Positions 33,616 through 42,784 are shown, counted from the first letter of the stretch. The stretch is 49,584 bases of DNA from Deltaproteobacteria bacterium (GCA_019311105.1 JAFDDA010000006.1:1-49584); one strand, 5' to 3'. A program made the numbers and translations. The notes: generated from the letters alone by a model not told the origin.

Positions 33616-35289
33616 ATGAGCATCCTCGACACGCATCTGCTGACCCTCGTCACGTTCCTGCCGCTCGGCGCGGGCTTGTTCCTGCTCGCGCTGAATGCGT
33701 TCGTCGCGGTGCCGTCCGATCTCTGGCGCGGCGTCGGCATCGCCACCACCACGCTGGTCTTCCTGCTTTCGGTCCGCCTGTGGGTGCTCTTCGATCCGAC
33801 GGCTACGGGTTATCAGTTCGTGGAACACATGCCGTGGCTCCCGGACTGGGGCGTCAACTACTTCATGGGCATCGACGGCATCAGCCTGTTGCTCGTGATG
33901 CTGACGACCTTCCTGATGCCCATCGTCCTGCTCGCGGCGTGGGACGACGTCAAGAAGTCGGTGCCGAGCTTCATCTTCCACAACCTGTTCTTGCAGACCG
34001 GCATGATCGGGGCGTTCCTGTCGCTCAACCTCTTCCAGTTCTACGTGTTCTGGGAGATCATGCTGATCCCGATGTACTTCATCATCGGTGTCTGGGGTGG
34101 GCCGCGGCGCATCTATGCCGCCGTGAAGTTCTTCCTGTTCACCATGGCCGGCTCGCTCTTGATGCTGGTCGCGGCGTTGGTGCTCTACTACCTGCATTTC
34201 GATCAGACGGGTGCCCTGAACCTCGACCTCGTGCGGATCCCCGGCGTCAACGACGCCCTGCCCGCACTGCTCGACACGGACGTCCCGCTCGGCGGCGAGG
34301 CCGTCTGGTGGAAGACCCAGCCCTGGCTGTTCGTCGCCTTCGCCCTGGCCTTCGCCATCAAAGTTCCGATGTTCCCGTTCCACACGTGGCTGCCCGACGC
34401 CCACGTGGAGGCACCGACCGCTGGCTCGGTGGTGCTGGCGGGCGTCCTCCTGAAGATGGGAACCTACGGGTTCGTGCGCTTCGCGATGCCGCTCTTCCCG
34501 GTGGCGGCGCTCCAGTTCGTACCGGTGATCTTCACGCTCGCCCTCATCGGGATCGTCTACGGCTCGCTCGTCGCCATGGTCCAGAGCGACGTGAAGAAGT
34601 TGATCGCCTACAGCTCGGTCGCCCACCTCGGCTTCGTCTTGCTCGGCACCTTCGCCCTGAATCTCGAGGGCCTCGAGGGCGCCGTCCTCCAGATGGTGAA
34701 CCATGGCCTCTCCACCGGCGCGCTCTTCCTGCTGGTCGGGATGATCTACGAGCGGCGGCACACGCGTGAGATCGCGGACTTCGGTGGTCTCACCCGGGTC
34801 ATGCCGGTGTTCGCGGTGGCCTTCGGTGTGGTCACGATGTCGAGCATCGGGCTGCCGATGTTGAACGGTTTCGTGGGCGAGTTCCTGATCCTGATCGGCA
34901 CGTTCCTCGCCGACCCGGTCACGGGTGCGGTGGCGGCGAGCGGGGTCGTCCTGGCCGCGGCCTACATGCTCTGGATGTACCGCCGCATCTTCTTCGGGCC
35001 CGTTACCCACGAAGAGAACGAGCGCCTCGTGGACCTCGGCCTGCGCGAGAAGATGATCGTGGTGGCCCTCATCGTGCCGATCGTCTGGATCGGCGTCCAC
35101 CCGGGGACGTTCTTGCGCCGGCTCGACGCCTCGGTGATCGAGCTCGTGCGGGTGATGGAGTCGCGCGGCGCCGACGTCGCGAGTGTGAACGGTGGGCAGA
35201 CCTCGGCGAGCATGGCCGCGGAGGTCGCAGCGCGGCTCTCGCCCGAGCAAGCCCAGGTGGCCCTGCACCGTGAGGAGGGGCCGCGATGA
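33616..35289 (+). CDS. nuoM: NADH-quinone oxidoreductase subunit M (antiporter-like)
   Basis: A protein of 557 residues with about 14 membrane helices. Family motifs are FQFYVFWEIMLIPMYFIIG with the membrane glutamate, FPFHTWLPDAHVEAPTAGS and VVLAGVLLKMGTYGFVRF. They continue with MVQSDVKKLIAYSSVAHLGF (catalytic lysine region) and GLPMLNGFVGEFLILIG. It is one of three proton-pumping subunits. A somewhat longer polar C-terminal tail (about 40 residues with SMAAEVAARLSPEQAQVAL) extends beyond the last helix. The stop overlaps the nuoN start (ATGA). Confidence 0.97.
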   Translation: MSILDTHLLTLVTFLPLGAGLFLLALNAFVAVPSDLWRGVGIATTTLVFLLSVRLWVLFDPTATGYQFVEHMPWLPDWGVNYFMGIDGISLLLVMLTTFLMPIVLLAAWDDVKKSVPSFIFHNLFLQTGMIGAFLSLNLFQFYVFWEIMLIPMYFIIGVWGGPRRIYAAVKFFLFTMAGSLLMLVAALVLYYLHFDQTGALNLDLVRIPGVNDALPALLDTDVPLGGEAVWWKTQPWLFVAFALAFAIKVPMFPFHTWLPDAHVEAPTAGSVVLAGVLLKMGTYGFVRFAMPLFPVAALQFVPVIFTLALIGIVYGSLVAMVQSDVKKLIAYSSVAHLGFVLLGTFALNLEGLEGAVLQMVNHGLSTGALFLLVGMIYERRHTREIADFGGLTRVMPVFAVAFGVVTMSSIGLPMLNGFVGEFLILIGTFLADPVTGAVAASGVVLAAAYMLWMYRRIFFGPVTHEENERLVDLGLREKMIVVALIVPIVWIGVHPGTFLRRLDASVIELVRVMESRGADVASVNGGQTSASMAAEVAARLSPEQAQVALHREEGPR

Positions 35290-36806
35290 TCGAAGCCCCG
35301 AACCTGCGGCTCGAAGCGCTCGCCCCGTTCGCCTTCGTGGCCATCGGCTCGTTGGTGGTGCTGATGGGCGAGGTCCTGCTCTCGCGCTCGGAGTCCATGC
35401 GCAACGCCCCCTCGGTGGACGTGCGGATCGGGACGATCCTCTCCTTCCTGTCCGCGGGCTTCCTGCTGCTGGCGGTGGTGGTCGCGGCCCAGGCCTACAT
35501 GTCGAACACGGCGTGGTCATTCAACGTCGACAACCCGATGATGCGGCTCGACCGCTACGCGAACTTCGCCATCGGGGTGATCGGGACCGCCGCGATCCTC
35601 GTGTGCGCGCTGTCGGCGGACTATCTGAACGGGCTGCGCATCCATCACGGCGAGTACTACGCCCTGCTCCTGATCGCCGTCGCCGGGATGATCCTGATGG
35701 TCTCGGCCGTGGACATGCTCCTCGTGTTCCTCGGCCTCGAGATGATGAGCATCCCCATCTACGTGTTGGCGGGTTTCGATCGCCGCAAGCTGCGCAGCAA
35801 CGAGTCGGCCCTGAAGTACTTCATCATCGGTGCCTTTGCGTCGGGCATCCTCCTCTACGGGATGGCGCTCCTCTACGGAGCCACCGGCGCGACGAGCTTC
35901 GACGGCATCCGCGCCGGATTCGACCCCGACAACGCGCTCGCCATCGTCGGCCTCGGCCTGCTGGTCGTGGGCTTCGCCTTCAAGATCGCCTCGGTGCCCT
36001 TCCACCAGTGGACGCCGGACGTCTACGAAGGCGCGCCTACCTCGGTGACGGCCTTCATGGCCGTGACCGTGAAGGTGGCGGCCTTCATGGCGCTGGTGCG
36101 GGTTCTGACCGGCGCCTTCGAGACGACGATCGAGCCGCTCCAGGACATCCTCTGGGTCATGGCCGCTGCGACGATGATCGTGGGCAACGTGATGGCCGTG
36201 ATCCAGGAAAACGTGAAGCGGATGCTCGCCTACTCGAGCATCGCCCACGCGGGCTACCTGCTGATCGGCCTCGTGGCGGGCACCGGCGAGGCCCACGCCG
36301 CGGTGCTCTTCTACCTCTTCGTCTACGTCTTCATGACCCTCGGCGCCTTCGCCGTGATCATCGTGCTGGCCCACCGCGGCAAGGACGCCGAGCGTTTCGA
36401 CGACTTCGCGGGCCTCGCGACGCAACGCCCGGCGCTCGCCGCGTTGATGGTGCTCTTCATGCTGTCGCTCGCCGGGATCCCGGGCACGGGCGGCTTCATC
36501 GGGAAGTGGAGCCTGTTCGGCGCCGCGGTGAAGGCCGGGCAGGTGCCCCTCGTGATCGTGGCCGTGCTGACGAGCCTCGTCTCGGTCTTCTACTACCTGC
36601 GCCTGCCGGTGGTGATGTACATGCGCGACCCCTCGGACGAGCCGCGTCGCATGACGACCTCGAGCGGCGAGGGCTTTGCCCTCCTCGTGTGCGCCGCCGT
36701 CGTGCTGATCCTCGGGTTCTTCCCGAGCGAAGGCCCCGGCGTTCTACTGCTCGACAATCTCCGCGTCCTCCACTGGGCGCGAGATTCCGTCGCCTTCCTG
36801 CCCTAG
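35286..36806 (+). CDS. nuoN: NADH-quinone oxidoreductase subunit N (antiporter-like)
   Basis: A protein of 506 residues, the last gene of the operon. Motifs are LGLEMMSIPIYVLAGFDR with the membrane glutamate, FKIASVPFHQWTPDVYEGAP, then TAFMAVTVKVAAFMALVRV, VIQENVKRMLAYSSIAHAGYL, and AGIPGTGGFIGKW. Its final codons and stop lie inside a 33-bp tandem duplication. The second copy separates it from the convergent selB gene. Confidence 0.97.
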   Translation: MIEAPNLRLEALAPFAFVAIGSLVVLMGEVLLSRSESMRNAPSVDVRIGTILSFLSAGFLLLAVVVAAQAYMSNTAWSFNVDNPMMRLDRYANFAIGVIGTAAILVCALSADYLNGLRIHHGEYYALLLIAVAGMILMVSAVDMLLVFLGLEMMSIPIYVLAGFDRRKLRSNESALKYFIIGAFASGILLYGMALLYGATGATSFDGIRAGFDPDNALAIVGLGLLVVGFAFKIASVPFHQWTPDVYEGAPTSVTAFMAVTVKVAAFMALVRVLTGAFETTIEPLQDILWVMAAATMIVGNVMAVIQENVKRMLAYSSIAHAGYLLIGLVAGTGEAHAAVLFYLFVYVFMTLGAFAVIIVLAHRGKDAERFDDFAGLATQRPALAALMVLFMLSLAGIPGTGGFIGKWSLFGAAVKAGQVPLVIVAVLTSLVSVFYYLRLPVVMYMRDPSDEPRRMTTSSGEGFALLVCAAVVLILGFFPSEGPGVLLLDNLRVLHWARDSVAFLP

Positions 36807-36844
36807 CGGGTGCGAGACCCCGTCGCCTTCCTGCCCTAGCCCGC
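36779..36844. repeat. 33-bp tandem duplication between the convergent nuoN and selB stops
   Basis: Unit 36779-36811 ends nuoN (with its TAG at 36804) and unit 36812-36844 repeats it with two changes in the first 29 bases. In the second copy the same CTAG supplies the selB stop on the other strand (36836-36838). Without the duplication the two genes would share one CTAG, as the HAD and PBP1A genes do at 4363-4366. Confidence 0.88.
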
Positions 36845-38764
36845 TCGGTTGCGAAGCACGCGGACCTCACCACGCCGGATGGTGAGCTTCTCGCCGTCGA
36901 GGAGTTCCATCAGGGGCACGGCGTGCTTGCGGGTGGTTCCGATCAGGGCCTTGTAGCGGGGCGTGTCGAGCTCGCCCTCGCGTTCGAGGTGCTCGCGGAC
37001 GCGCTTGCGCAGGGCGTCGACCGCGGCGGCGTCGAACCAGAGTTCTCCCGCCCGCACGATTTCGCCTGCGCGTCCGAGCCAGGCGAGGAGGTCGCGCAGC
37101 CTGGCCTCGTCACATCCGAGGCGCTCGCACCACTCGCGCAGGCTCGGGGGCGTAAGGCCCGCCTCACGGGCGCCGCGCCGGATCGCCTCCACGAGGTCGC
37201 GATCGGCTTCGGGGATGTCGGTGGCGTGTTCGCTGCGGCGCGCTGTCTTTCCTTCGATCACGATCTCAGCCGCAGCGGCGAGCTGTGCCAGAGCGCGTTC
37301 GATCGCACCTTCGGTCGTGTTGTCCGGGAGCGCACCGCGGACTGCGGCGAGCGGCATGCCCGGCCGCAGTGGCTCGGCGTTGTGAAAGCGTGCGAGGGTT
37401 TCGAGGATGCGGCGCGAGAGGTCCGCCACGCGAGCCGCGGAGATCCAGACGCCATCGCCTTCCTCGATACGTCCCGCGTCGCGCAGCCCGATCAGCTCCA
37501 CGTCGACCCGGTCGGCAGCAAGCCCCGTCTCCCGCACCAGTGTGTCGCGGCCAATGCCATCGAGGCCGGCCCGGTCGACCCGGACGCCCAGTGCCTCGGC
37601 GTCGTCGCCGGATTCGAGTGCTTCGAGTTGGCGCAGAAGTTCCGGGTCGGAGACGCGCCGGTGGGGCGGGTTGGCATCGAGCACCGTGCCGCCGCCCAGC
37701 GTGTGGCCGCCCGAGCGGGTCCGAGCAAAGCCGCGCACCACGAAGCGATCGCCCGGTAGCACCGGTAGCTCTCCATGTTCCAGATGGATTCGCACCAGGC
37801 CGCGGCCCCCCGGCGCTGTGCCCGGGCCGATCGGCGCGATGCGGACTGCGTGCTCCGAAGTCCCCGTCAGCAGCAGGGCGGAGGTCGGCTTCTCGAGTGG
37901 CGGGGCGTCGGCGAGCCAGCGCAAGCGTGCGTCGAACACCTGGGTGAGCGGCATCGCGTCCGGCCGTGCCAGCACACTGCCGCGCGGCACCTGACCCACG
38001 TCCACGCCCTGGAGGTTCACCGCGCAGCGCGCGCCCGACTCCATGCCGTCGAGCTTCTCGCCATGGCGTTGCACGCCACGCACCCGCGCGCGGTGCCCTT
38101 CGGGCAACACCGCGATCTCTTCGCCCACGGAAAGCGCACCGCCGACGAGCGTGCCCGTCGCCACCGTCCCAAAACCCTTCATCACGAAGCTGCGATCGAC
38201 CGCAAGCCGCGGCGGCCCATCCCGAGGCGTTCGAGCCCGCGTCGCCCCGGCCGCCACTTCGAGCGCCGCGCGCAGCGCTTCGATTCCGTCACCTGAAACC
38301 GCGGAGGTCCGTACGATCGGGACGTTGGCCAACGCCGTGCCCGCGAGCAGATCTCGCACCTCTTCTTCCGCGAGCTCAGCGACGTCGCCGCCCGTGGCAT
38401 CGCACTTCGTGAGGGCCACCGCGCCGCCGGCGATCCCGAGCAAGTCACAGATGGCGATGTGCTCGCGTGTCTGAGGCATGACCCCTTCATCCGCCGCAAC
38501 CACGAGCAGCATCAGGTCGATCCCCGTAGCCCCCGCCACCATCGTCCGCACGAGCCCCTCGTGCCCGGGGACGTCCACGACCGAAAGCAACGTTCCATCG
38601 GAGAGGGAGAGCGGAGCGAATCCCAGCTCCACGGTAATCCCCCGCGCCTTCTCCTCAGGCAACCGGTCGCAATCCACCCCGGTCAACGCCCGAACGAGAG
38701 CCGTCTTCCCATGATCGATATGCCCGGCCGTGCCGAGAACGAGATTTCGATGTAACGCGGACAT
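36836..38764 (-). CDS. selB: Selenocysteine-specific translation elongation factor
   Basis: A protein of 642 residues from the ATG at 38764; in-frame sequence further upstream belongs to a hairpin element. SelB carries Sec-tRNA to UGA codons marked by a SECIS hairpin. The GTPase domain has G1 GHIDHGKT (14-21), the switch region [13 protein letters not shown]3 DVPGHE (64-69) and G4 TKCD. Two beta-barrel domains follow ([17 protein letters not shown], and [22 protein letters not shown], split, near residue 325). The C-terminal third contains winged helices that bind SECIS RNA ([39 protein letters not shown]). The ribosome site and start codon lie in one arm of a 29-bp inverted repeat. The first part of the gene has raised T-ending codons. 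No selA, selD or tRNA-Sec gene is in the window. Confidence 0.95.
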   Translation of the reverse strand: MSALHRNLVLGTAGHIDHGKTALVRALTGVDCDRLPEEKARGITVELGFAPLSLSDGTLLSVVDVPGHEGLVRTMVAGATGIDLMLLVVAADEGVMPQTREHIAICDLLGIAGGAVALTKCDATGGDVAELAEEEVRDLLAGTALANVPIVRTSAVSGDGIEALRAALEVAAGATRARTPRDGPPRLAVDRSFVMKGFGTVATGTLVGGALSVGEEIAVLPEGHRARVRGVQRHGEKLDGMESGARCAVNLQGVDVGQVPRGSVLARPDAMPLTQVFDARLRWLADAPPLEKPTSALLLTGTSEHAVRIAPIGPGTAPGGRGLVRIHLEHGELPVLPGDRFVVRGFARTRSGGHTLGGGTVLDANPPHRRVSDPELLRQLEALESGDDAEALGVRVDRAGLDGIGRDTLVRETGLAADRVDVELIGLRDAGRIEEGDGVWISAARVADLSRRILETLARFHNAEPLRPGMPLAAVRGALPDNTTEGAIERALAQLAAAAEIVIEGKTARRSEHATDIPEADRDLVEAIRRGAREAGLTPPSLREWCERLGCDEARLRDLLAWLGRAGEIVRAGELWFDAAAVDALRKRVREHLEREGELDTPRYKALIGTTRKHAVPLMELLDGEKLTIRRGEVRVLRNRAG

Positions 38765-38873
38765 CGGACGGCGGGGTTCCCTCCGGCGAAATAAAGCGCA
38801 GCCCGCCCAAGACTCCGCGAACCTCAGCGCAAGAAAGCGAGCCATTCGCCGGAGGGAACCCCGCCGGCCGATG
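38762..38873. repeat. Hairpin element E2: same core as E1, different arms, covering the selB start
   Basis: Positions 38769-38790 and 38845-38866 are perfect reverse complements (22 bp). After one mismatch, 38762-38767 pairs with 38868-38873 (6 bp), giving a 29-bp stem. The 54-base interior, read on the minus strand, contains AATGGCTCG (its first bases lie in the arm), GAGGTTCGC, GGAGT, TTGGGCGG and GCTTTATTTCGC, in the same order as in E1. The arms show no relation to those of E1. The left arm contains the selB start codon and its GGAGGG ribosome site, so the stem would close them in the mRNA. Confidence 0.88.
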
Positions 38874-38885
38874 CCCCACCCAGCC

Positions 38886-40166
38886 CTAACGAACCGGCTC
38901 GAGCACCTCGCGCCCCACGAACGGCTGCAGAGCCTTTGGGACGCCAACACTGCCATCCGCCCGCTGATGGTTCTCGAGCAAAGCAATGAGCGCCCGAGAG
39001 TTCGCCACCGCCGTCCCGTTCAGCAAGTGGGCGATCTCGTTCTTCTTCGTCTCGCTACGCCGAAACCGAACGCGCAGCCGCCGAGCCTGATAGTCGGTGC
39101 AGTTCGACGTGCTCGTCACCTCACCCCAGTCGCCCGAGTCGCCCCGCCCCGGCATCCAAGCCTCGAGGTCGTACTTGCGGAAGGCCGGCGCGCCGAGGTC
39201 ACCCGAAGCGACTTCGATCACCCGGTAGGGGATCTCGAGGCCCTGGAAGATCTTCTCCTCCAGACCCACCAGGTGTTCGTGCATCGCCTCGGAGTCTTCG
39301 GGTCGCGTGATCGCGAACATCTCCACCTTGGTGAACTGGTGCACGCGGTAGAGACCCTTGCTCTCGCGCCCGGCCGAGCCGGCCTCGGTGCGGAAACAGT
39401 GGGAGATGCCCGCGAGCTTCAACGGAAGCTCGCTCTCCTCGATGATCTGGTCGGCGTAGAGCCCGCCGAGCGGGATCTCGGCCGTGCCGATCAGGCAGAG
39501 GTTGGCGTTCTCGATGGAATAGATCTGGGTCTCGGGCCCGCGCGGCGAGTAGCCGAGGCCATCGACGATCTCGGGCCGGGCAAGGTCGGGGGTCACGTAG
39601 GGCGTGAAGCCGTCCTCGAGCAGCACGTCGAGGGCGTAGCGTTGAAGGGCCAGCTCGAGCAGCACGGCGGCGTTCTTCAGGTAGTAGAACTTCTGCCCCG
39701 CCACCCGGGCACCGGCCTCGAAGTCGATGCAGTCGTGACGCTCGGCGAGAGCGAGGTGATCGAGGGCGTCGAAGTCGAAGCGGGTCGGCTCGCCCGAGCG
39801 GCGCAGCTCGCGGAAGTCCTCTTCGCCGCCAACGGGTACGTCCGGGTGGATGAAGTTCGGGATCCCCTCCATGGCCCCGTCGAGCTCGGCGCGCGCTGCC
39901 GCCAACGCTTCCTCGTGTTCGCCGACCTCTTCTTTGAGGCGCCGGCCCTCGGCCGTGTGGGCTTCACGCTCGGCGTCGTCCATCTTGCGCTTGCCCGACT
40001 TCTGATGCTCGTTGCGAAGCCGGTTGGCATCGTTGACGGCAGTCTGGGCGGTGGCGACCCGCGCCTGGGCCGCGATCGCAAGATCGAGGTCCGCGTCGGC
40101 GCCGCGCCGGCGGCAGCTCTCGAGGATCTCGTCGCGGCGTTCTTGGAGGTGGCGCGGGTCCAGCAT
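38886..40166 (-). CDS. serS: Seryl-tRNA synthetase
   Basis: A protein of 426 residues from the ATG at 40166 (MLDPRHLQERRDEIL). The N-terminal coiled-coil arm (about 30-100) grips tRNA-Ser. The class II catalytic domain follows, with motif 2 FRTEAGSAGRESKGLYRVHQF (in two parts) and FTKVEMF, the serine-site ETQIYSIENANLCLIGTAEIPL region, and motif 3 LNGTAVANSRALIALLENHQ. It charges tRNA-Ser and also tRNA-Sec, which links it to the neighbouring selB. The last 60 or so codons use more T-ending codons than the rest of the gene, next to hairpin element E2. Confidence 0.96.
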   Translation of the reverse strand: MLDPRHLQERRDEILESCRRRGADADLDLAIAAQARVATAQTAVNDANRLRNEHQKSGKRKMDDAEREAHTAEGRRLKEEVGEHEEALAAARAELDGAMEGIPNFIHPDVPVGGEEDFRELRRSGEPTRFDFDALDHLALAERHDCIDFEAGARVAGQKFYYLKNAAVLLELALQRYALDVLLEDGFTPYVTPDLARPEIVDGLGYSPRGPETQIYSIENANLCLIGTAEIPLGGLYADQIIEESELPLKLAGISHCFRTEAGSAGRESKGLYRVHQFTKVEMFAITRPEDSEAMHEHLVGLEEKIFQGLEIPYRVIEVASGDLGAPAFRKYDLEAWMPGRGDSGDWGEVTSTSNCTDYQARRLRVRFRRSETKKNEIAHLLNGTAVANSRALIALLENHQRADGSVGVPKALQPFVGREVLEPVR

Positions 40167-40213
40167 GGCGCGCCAAAGGAAGCACACGGGCCCGAGCCCG
40201 TCCACGCCACACG

Positions 40214-40263
40214 GTTGGTAGACTGCGGGCCCCGCGCCGTTGGTAGGCTGCGGGTCCCGAGCC
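40214..40263. repeat. 25-bp tandem duplication in the serS/amidohydrolase divergent region
   Basis: Units 40214-40238 and 40239-40263 (both starting gttggtag and containing ctgcggg) are identical at 22 of 25 positions. The second copy ends 14 bases before the amidohydrolase start codon. Confidence 0.85.
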
Positions 40264-40277
40264 GCCCTGGAGGAACC

Positions 40278-41711
40278 ATGCGCCGCACTCTGGCTTCGAC
40301 CACCCTGGCTTCGATCGTCCTGGCTGCGAGCGTCTTTGCGCCGCCCGTCGCTGCCGAGCCGAGCGCAGACCCCGTGGCAGCGGTGGAAGCACGGCGTGCA
40401 CGTTCTGCCGAACTCGCGGCCCGACTCTGGGATTGGGCGGAGCTCGGCTATCTCGAAGAGAAGAGCTCGAAACTGCTCCGCGACGAGCTGGCCGGTGCCG
40501 GGTTCCGCATTCGCAGCGGCGTGGCCGACATCCCGACGGCCTTCGTGGCCGAGTGGGGCGAGGGCGAGCCCGTGATCGGGATCCTCGCGGAGTTCGATGC
40601 GTTGCCGGGCCTCTCCCAGGCGGCCGTGCCTCGCCGGGAGCCGCGCGTGGATGGCGCCGCCGGACAGGCCTGCGGTCACCACTTGTTCGGGGCCGGCTCC
40701 ACCGCAGCGGCCCTCGCCGTACGCGAATGGCTCGAGGCGCGCGGCGGCTCGGGGACGATTCGTCTCTACGGCACGCCCGCCGAGGAAGGGGGCTCCGGGA
40801 AGGTCTACATGGCTCGCGCGGGCCTGTTCGAAGACGTCGCCGCGGTCTTCCACTGGCACCCGGACGATGAGAACGACGCGAGCCCCTACTCCACCCTCGC
40901 GAACCGGTCGGCGAAGTTCCGCTTCCGCGGGGTCGCGGCCCACGCGAGCGCCGCGCCCCATCGCGGCCGCTCCGCCCTCGACGGCGTCGAGGCGATGAAC
41001 CACATGGTGAACCTCCTGCGCGAGCATGTGCCCTCGACGGTTCGGATCCACTACGTGATCACCCAGGGCGGCCTCGCCCCGAACGTCGTGCCCGAGCGCG
41101 CCGAGGTCTTCTACTACGTGCGTCACCCGACCGCACGGGGGCTGCTCGAGGTGTGGCCGCGCGTCGAAGCGGCAGCGCGGGGCGCTGCGCTCGGGACGGG
41201 CACCGATGTCGAATGGGAAGTCATCCACGGCAACCACCCCGTGTTGCCGAACGAGACCCTTGCGCGGGTGATGGACCAGGCGCTGCGGCGTGTCGGTGGC
41301 CCGGTCTGGGACGAGAGTGATCGGGTGTTTGCGGCCGAGCTCGCCGCCACGCTGCCGGCGTCGACCCGCGACCCGTCGGAGATCGCGCCCTTCGCGCCGC
41401 AGAGTCGGCAGGGCTCCACCGACGTGGGCGATCTCTCATGGCTCGTTCCGACCACCTCGGTGCGGACGGCCACCTGGGTGCCCGGCACTTCCGCGCACAC
41501 GTGGCAGGCAGTGGCTGCGGGTGGCACGGGCGTCGGCGAAAAAGGGATGACCGTTGCGGCGAAGACGCTGGCGCTCGCCGCCGTCGCGCTCTACGAGCAG
41601 CCTGAGTTGCTGGCCGAGGCGCACGCCGAGATGCTCCGGCGGCGCGGTGCAGACTTCGACTACCAACCGCTGCTAGGAGACCGCGACCCGCCGCTCGACT
41701 ATCGCCGTTAG
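40278..41711 (+). CDS. M20-family amidohydrolase (AbgB-like), exported
   Basis: A protein of 477 residues from the ATG at 40278 with ggagg upstream. A signal peptide is likely (hydrophobic 5-20, PPVAA before the mature EPSADP). The M20 metallopeptidase fold is shown by ILAEFDALPGLSQ, the metal-site GQACGHHLFGAGSTAAA, and the catalytic glutamates in YGTPAEEGGSGKVYM. VFHWHPDDEND and the dimerisation lid HASAAPHRGRSALDG also fit. It most resembles p-aminobenzoyl-glutamate hydrolase subunit B and related aminoacylases, which cleave an amide bond. The export signal is unusual for AbgB, so the substrate may be periplasmic. Its stop overlaps that of the convergent reductase gene. Confidence 0.83.
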   Translation: MRRTLASTTLASIVLAASVFAPPVAAEPSADPVAAVEARRARSAELAARLWDWAELGYLEEKSSKLLRDELAGAGFRIRSGVADIPTAFVAEWGEGEPVIGILAEFDALPGLSQAAVPRREPRVDGAAGQACGHHLFGAGSTAAALAVREWLEARGGSGTIRLYGTPAEEGGSGKVYMARAGLFEDVAAVFHWHPDDENDASPYSTLANRSAKFRFRGVAAHASAAPHRGRSALDGVEAMNHMVNLLREHVPSTVRIHYVITQGGLAPNVVPERAEVFYYVRHPTARGLLEVWPRVEAAARGAALGTGTDVEWEVIHGNHPVLPNETLARVMDQALRRVGGPVWDESDRVFAAELAATLPASTRDPSEIAPFAPQSRQGSTDVGDLSWLVPTTSVRTATWVPGTSAHTWQAVAAGGTGVGEKGMTVAAKTLALAAVALYEQPELLAEAHAEMLRRRGADFDYQPLLGDRDPPLDYRR

Positions 41712-42784
41712 TCGCGCGCGGGCGGCCAGGAGCCCATCAAGCCGCGGCCGGTGACGACCGGCAGGTCGAGGGCCGAGAGCATTCCGGGCCCGGCCTCACA
41801 GACGGCGGGGATGGTGTTCACGAGACGCGTCGCGGTCAGCACCACGCCTCCGACGGCGTGGTCGCCGTGCTCGTCGGCCATGTCGAGGCTGACTTCGATC
41901 TGGGGCACGCCCTTCACGAACACCTTGTACCCGCCCTGGCTCTGGGGCCAGTCGGGTGCGATGTCGTCGTGGAGCCGCGTCACGTGTTCGACGACGATGC
42001 GCTGCTTGCCGTCGATGATGCCGCGCACCTCGAAGCGCAGGCCCGCCATCGTGCCCTTCTCGACGTGCCCGATCGGGGTGTCGAAGCTTTCTTCCGCGGG
42101 CCGTCGCTCGTGCCAGGCCTCGATCGTGTCGAGCTCGACGCCGAGGCCCTGGGCGATGAGTCGCACCGTGCCGCCCCACGCCATCTCGAGTGCGCCGGGC
42201 ATGAAGAGCACCGTCATGGCATCGAGGGGCTGGCCGAAGCCCATCGTGCCGAAGACGACCTCGGGCTGGTTGTAGGTGGCGTAGTTGACGATCTCCTGGA
42301 TGCGAATCTCTTCCCAACGTTCGGCCAGGCCCGAGAGGACCAACGGCAGCACGTCGTTCGCGAAGCCCGGGTCGATGCCCGTCGTGAGAAACGAGCTGTT
42401 GCCTTCGCGGCAAGCGTCTTCGATGCGCTTCCGGATCTCGGGGCCCATGCCGTCGGGATGCACCAGGCTCACGACCGAGGAAGACACGACGTTCTTTCCG
42501 GTACGGAGGATGCGGCAGATGTCGCCGATCGCTTCGATCAAGCGGAGGTCGGCGGTGGCGGTGTAGCAGACGCAGTCGGCGTCGCTTTCCAGGAGCGTGT
42601 CGGCATCGTTCGTGGCGGCGAGGCCCACCGGCTCGACACCGGCCAGCTCGCCCGCGTCGCTGCCGGACTTCTTCTCCGAGTGCACCCACAGGCCGGCGAG
42701 CTTGAGCTCCGGGTGGCCGATGATCGCGCGCAGGGCATAGCGCCCGACGTTTCCCGTACTCCACTGAATGACGCGATGACCCAC
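41708..42784 (-). CDS. NAD(P)-binding dihydrodipicolinate-reductase-like oxidoreductase
   Basis: A protein of 358 residues from a GTG at 42784 with ggagaa upstream. It begins VGHRVIQWSTGNVGRYALRA, a Rossmann nucleotide-binding start of the DapB N-terminal type. DADCVCYTATADLRL and GKNVVSSSVVSLVHPDG follow, typical of a large uncharacterised DapB-like group in actinobacteria and Binatota-like genomes (related to 2,4-diaminopentanoate dehydrogenase). At 358 residues it is far longer than true DapB (about 270), and the DapB catalytic motifs are not evident, so lysine biosynthesis is unlikely. It is divergent from the SGNH/MBOAT genes. Confidence 0.78.
   Translation of the reverse strand: MGHRVIQWSTGNVGRYALRAIIGHPELKLAGLWVHSEKKSGSDAGELAGVEPVGLAATNDADTLLESDADCVCYTATADLRLIEAIGDICRILRTGKNVVSSSVVSLVHPDGMGPEIRKRIEDACREGNSSFLTTGIDPGFANDVLPLVLSGLAERWEEIRIQEIVNYATYNQPEVVFGTMGFGQPLDAMTVLFMPGALEMAWGGTVRLIAQGLGVELDTIEAWHERRPAEESFDTPIGHVEKGTMAGLRFEVRGIIDGKQRIVVEHVTRLHDDIAPDWPQSQGGYKVFVKGVPQIEVSLDMADEHGDHAVGGVVLTATRLVNTIPAVCEAGPGMLSALDLPVVTGRGLMGSWPPARD

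Noticed and set aside
38790..38845. Small protein gene in the core of E2 (ATG at 38842 reading into selB)
   Set aside because: The frame is shared by the repeat core at E1, where it reads a different, unconserved peptide; it is better seen as element sequence.
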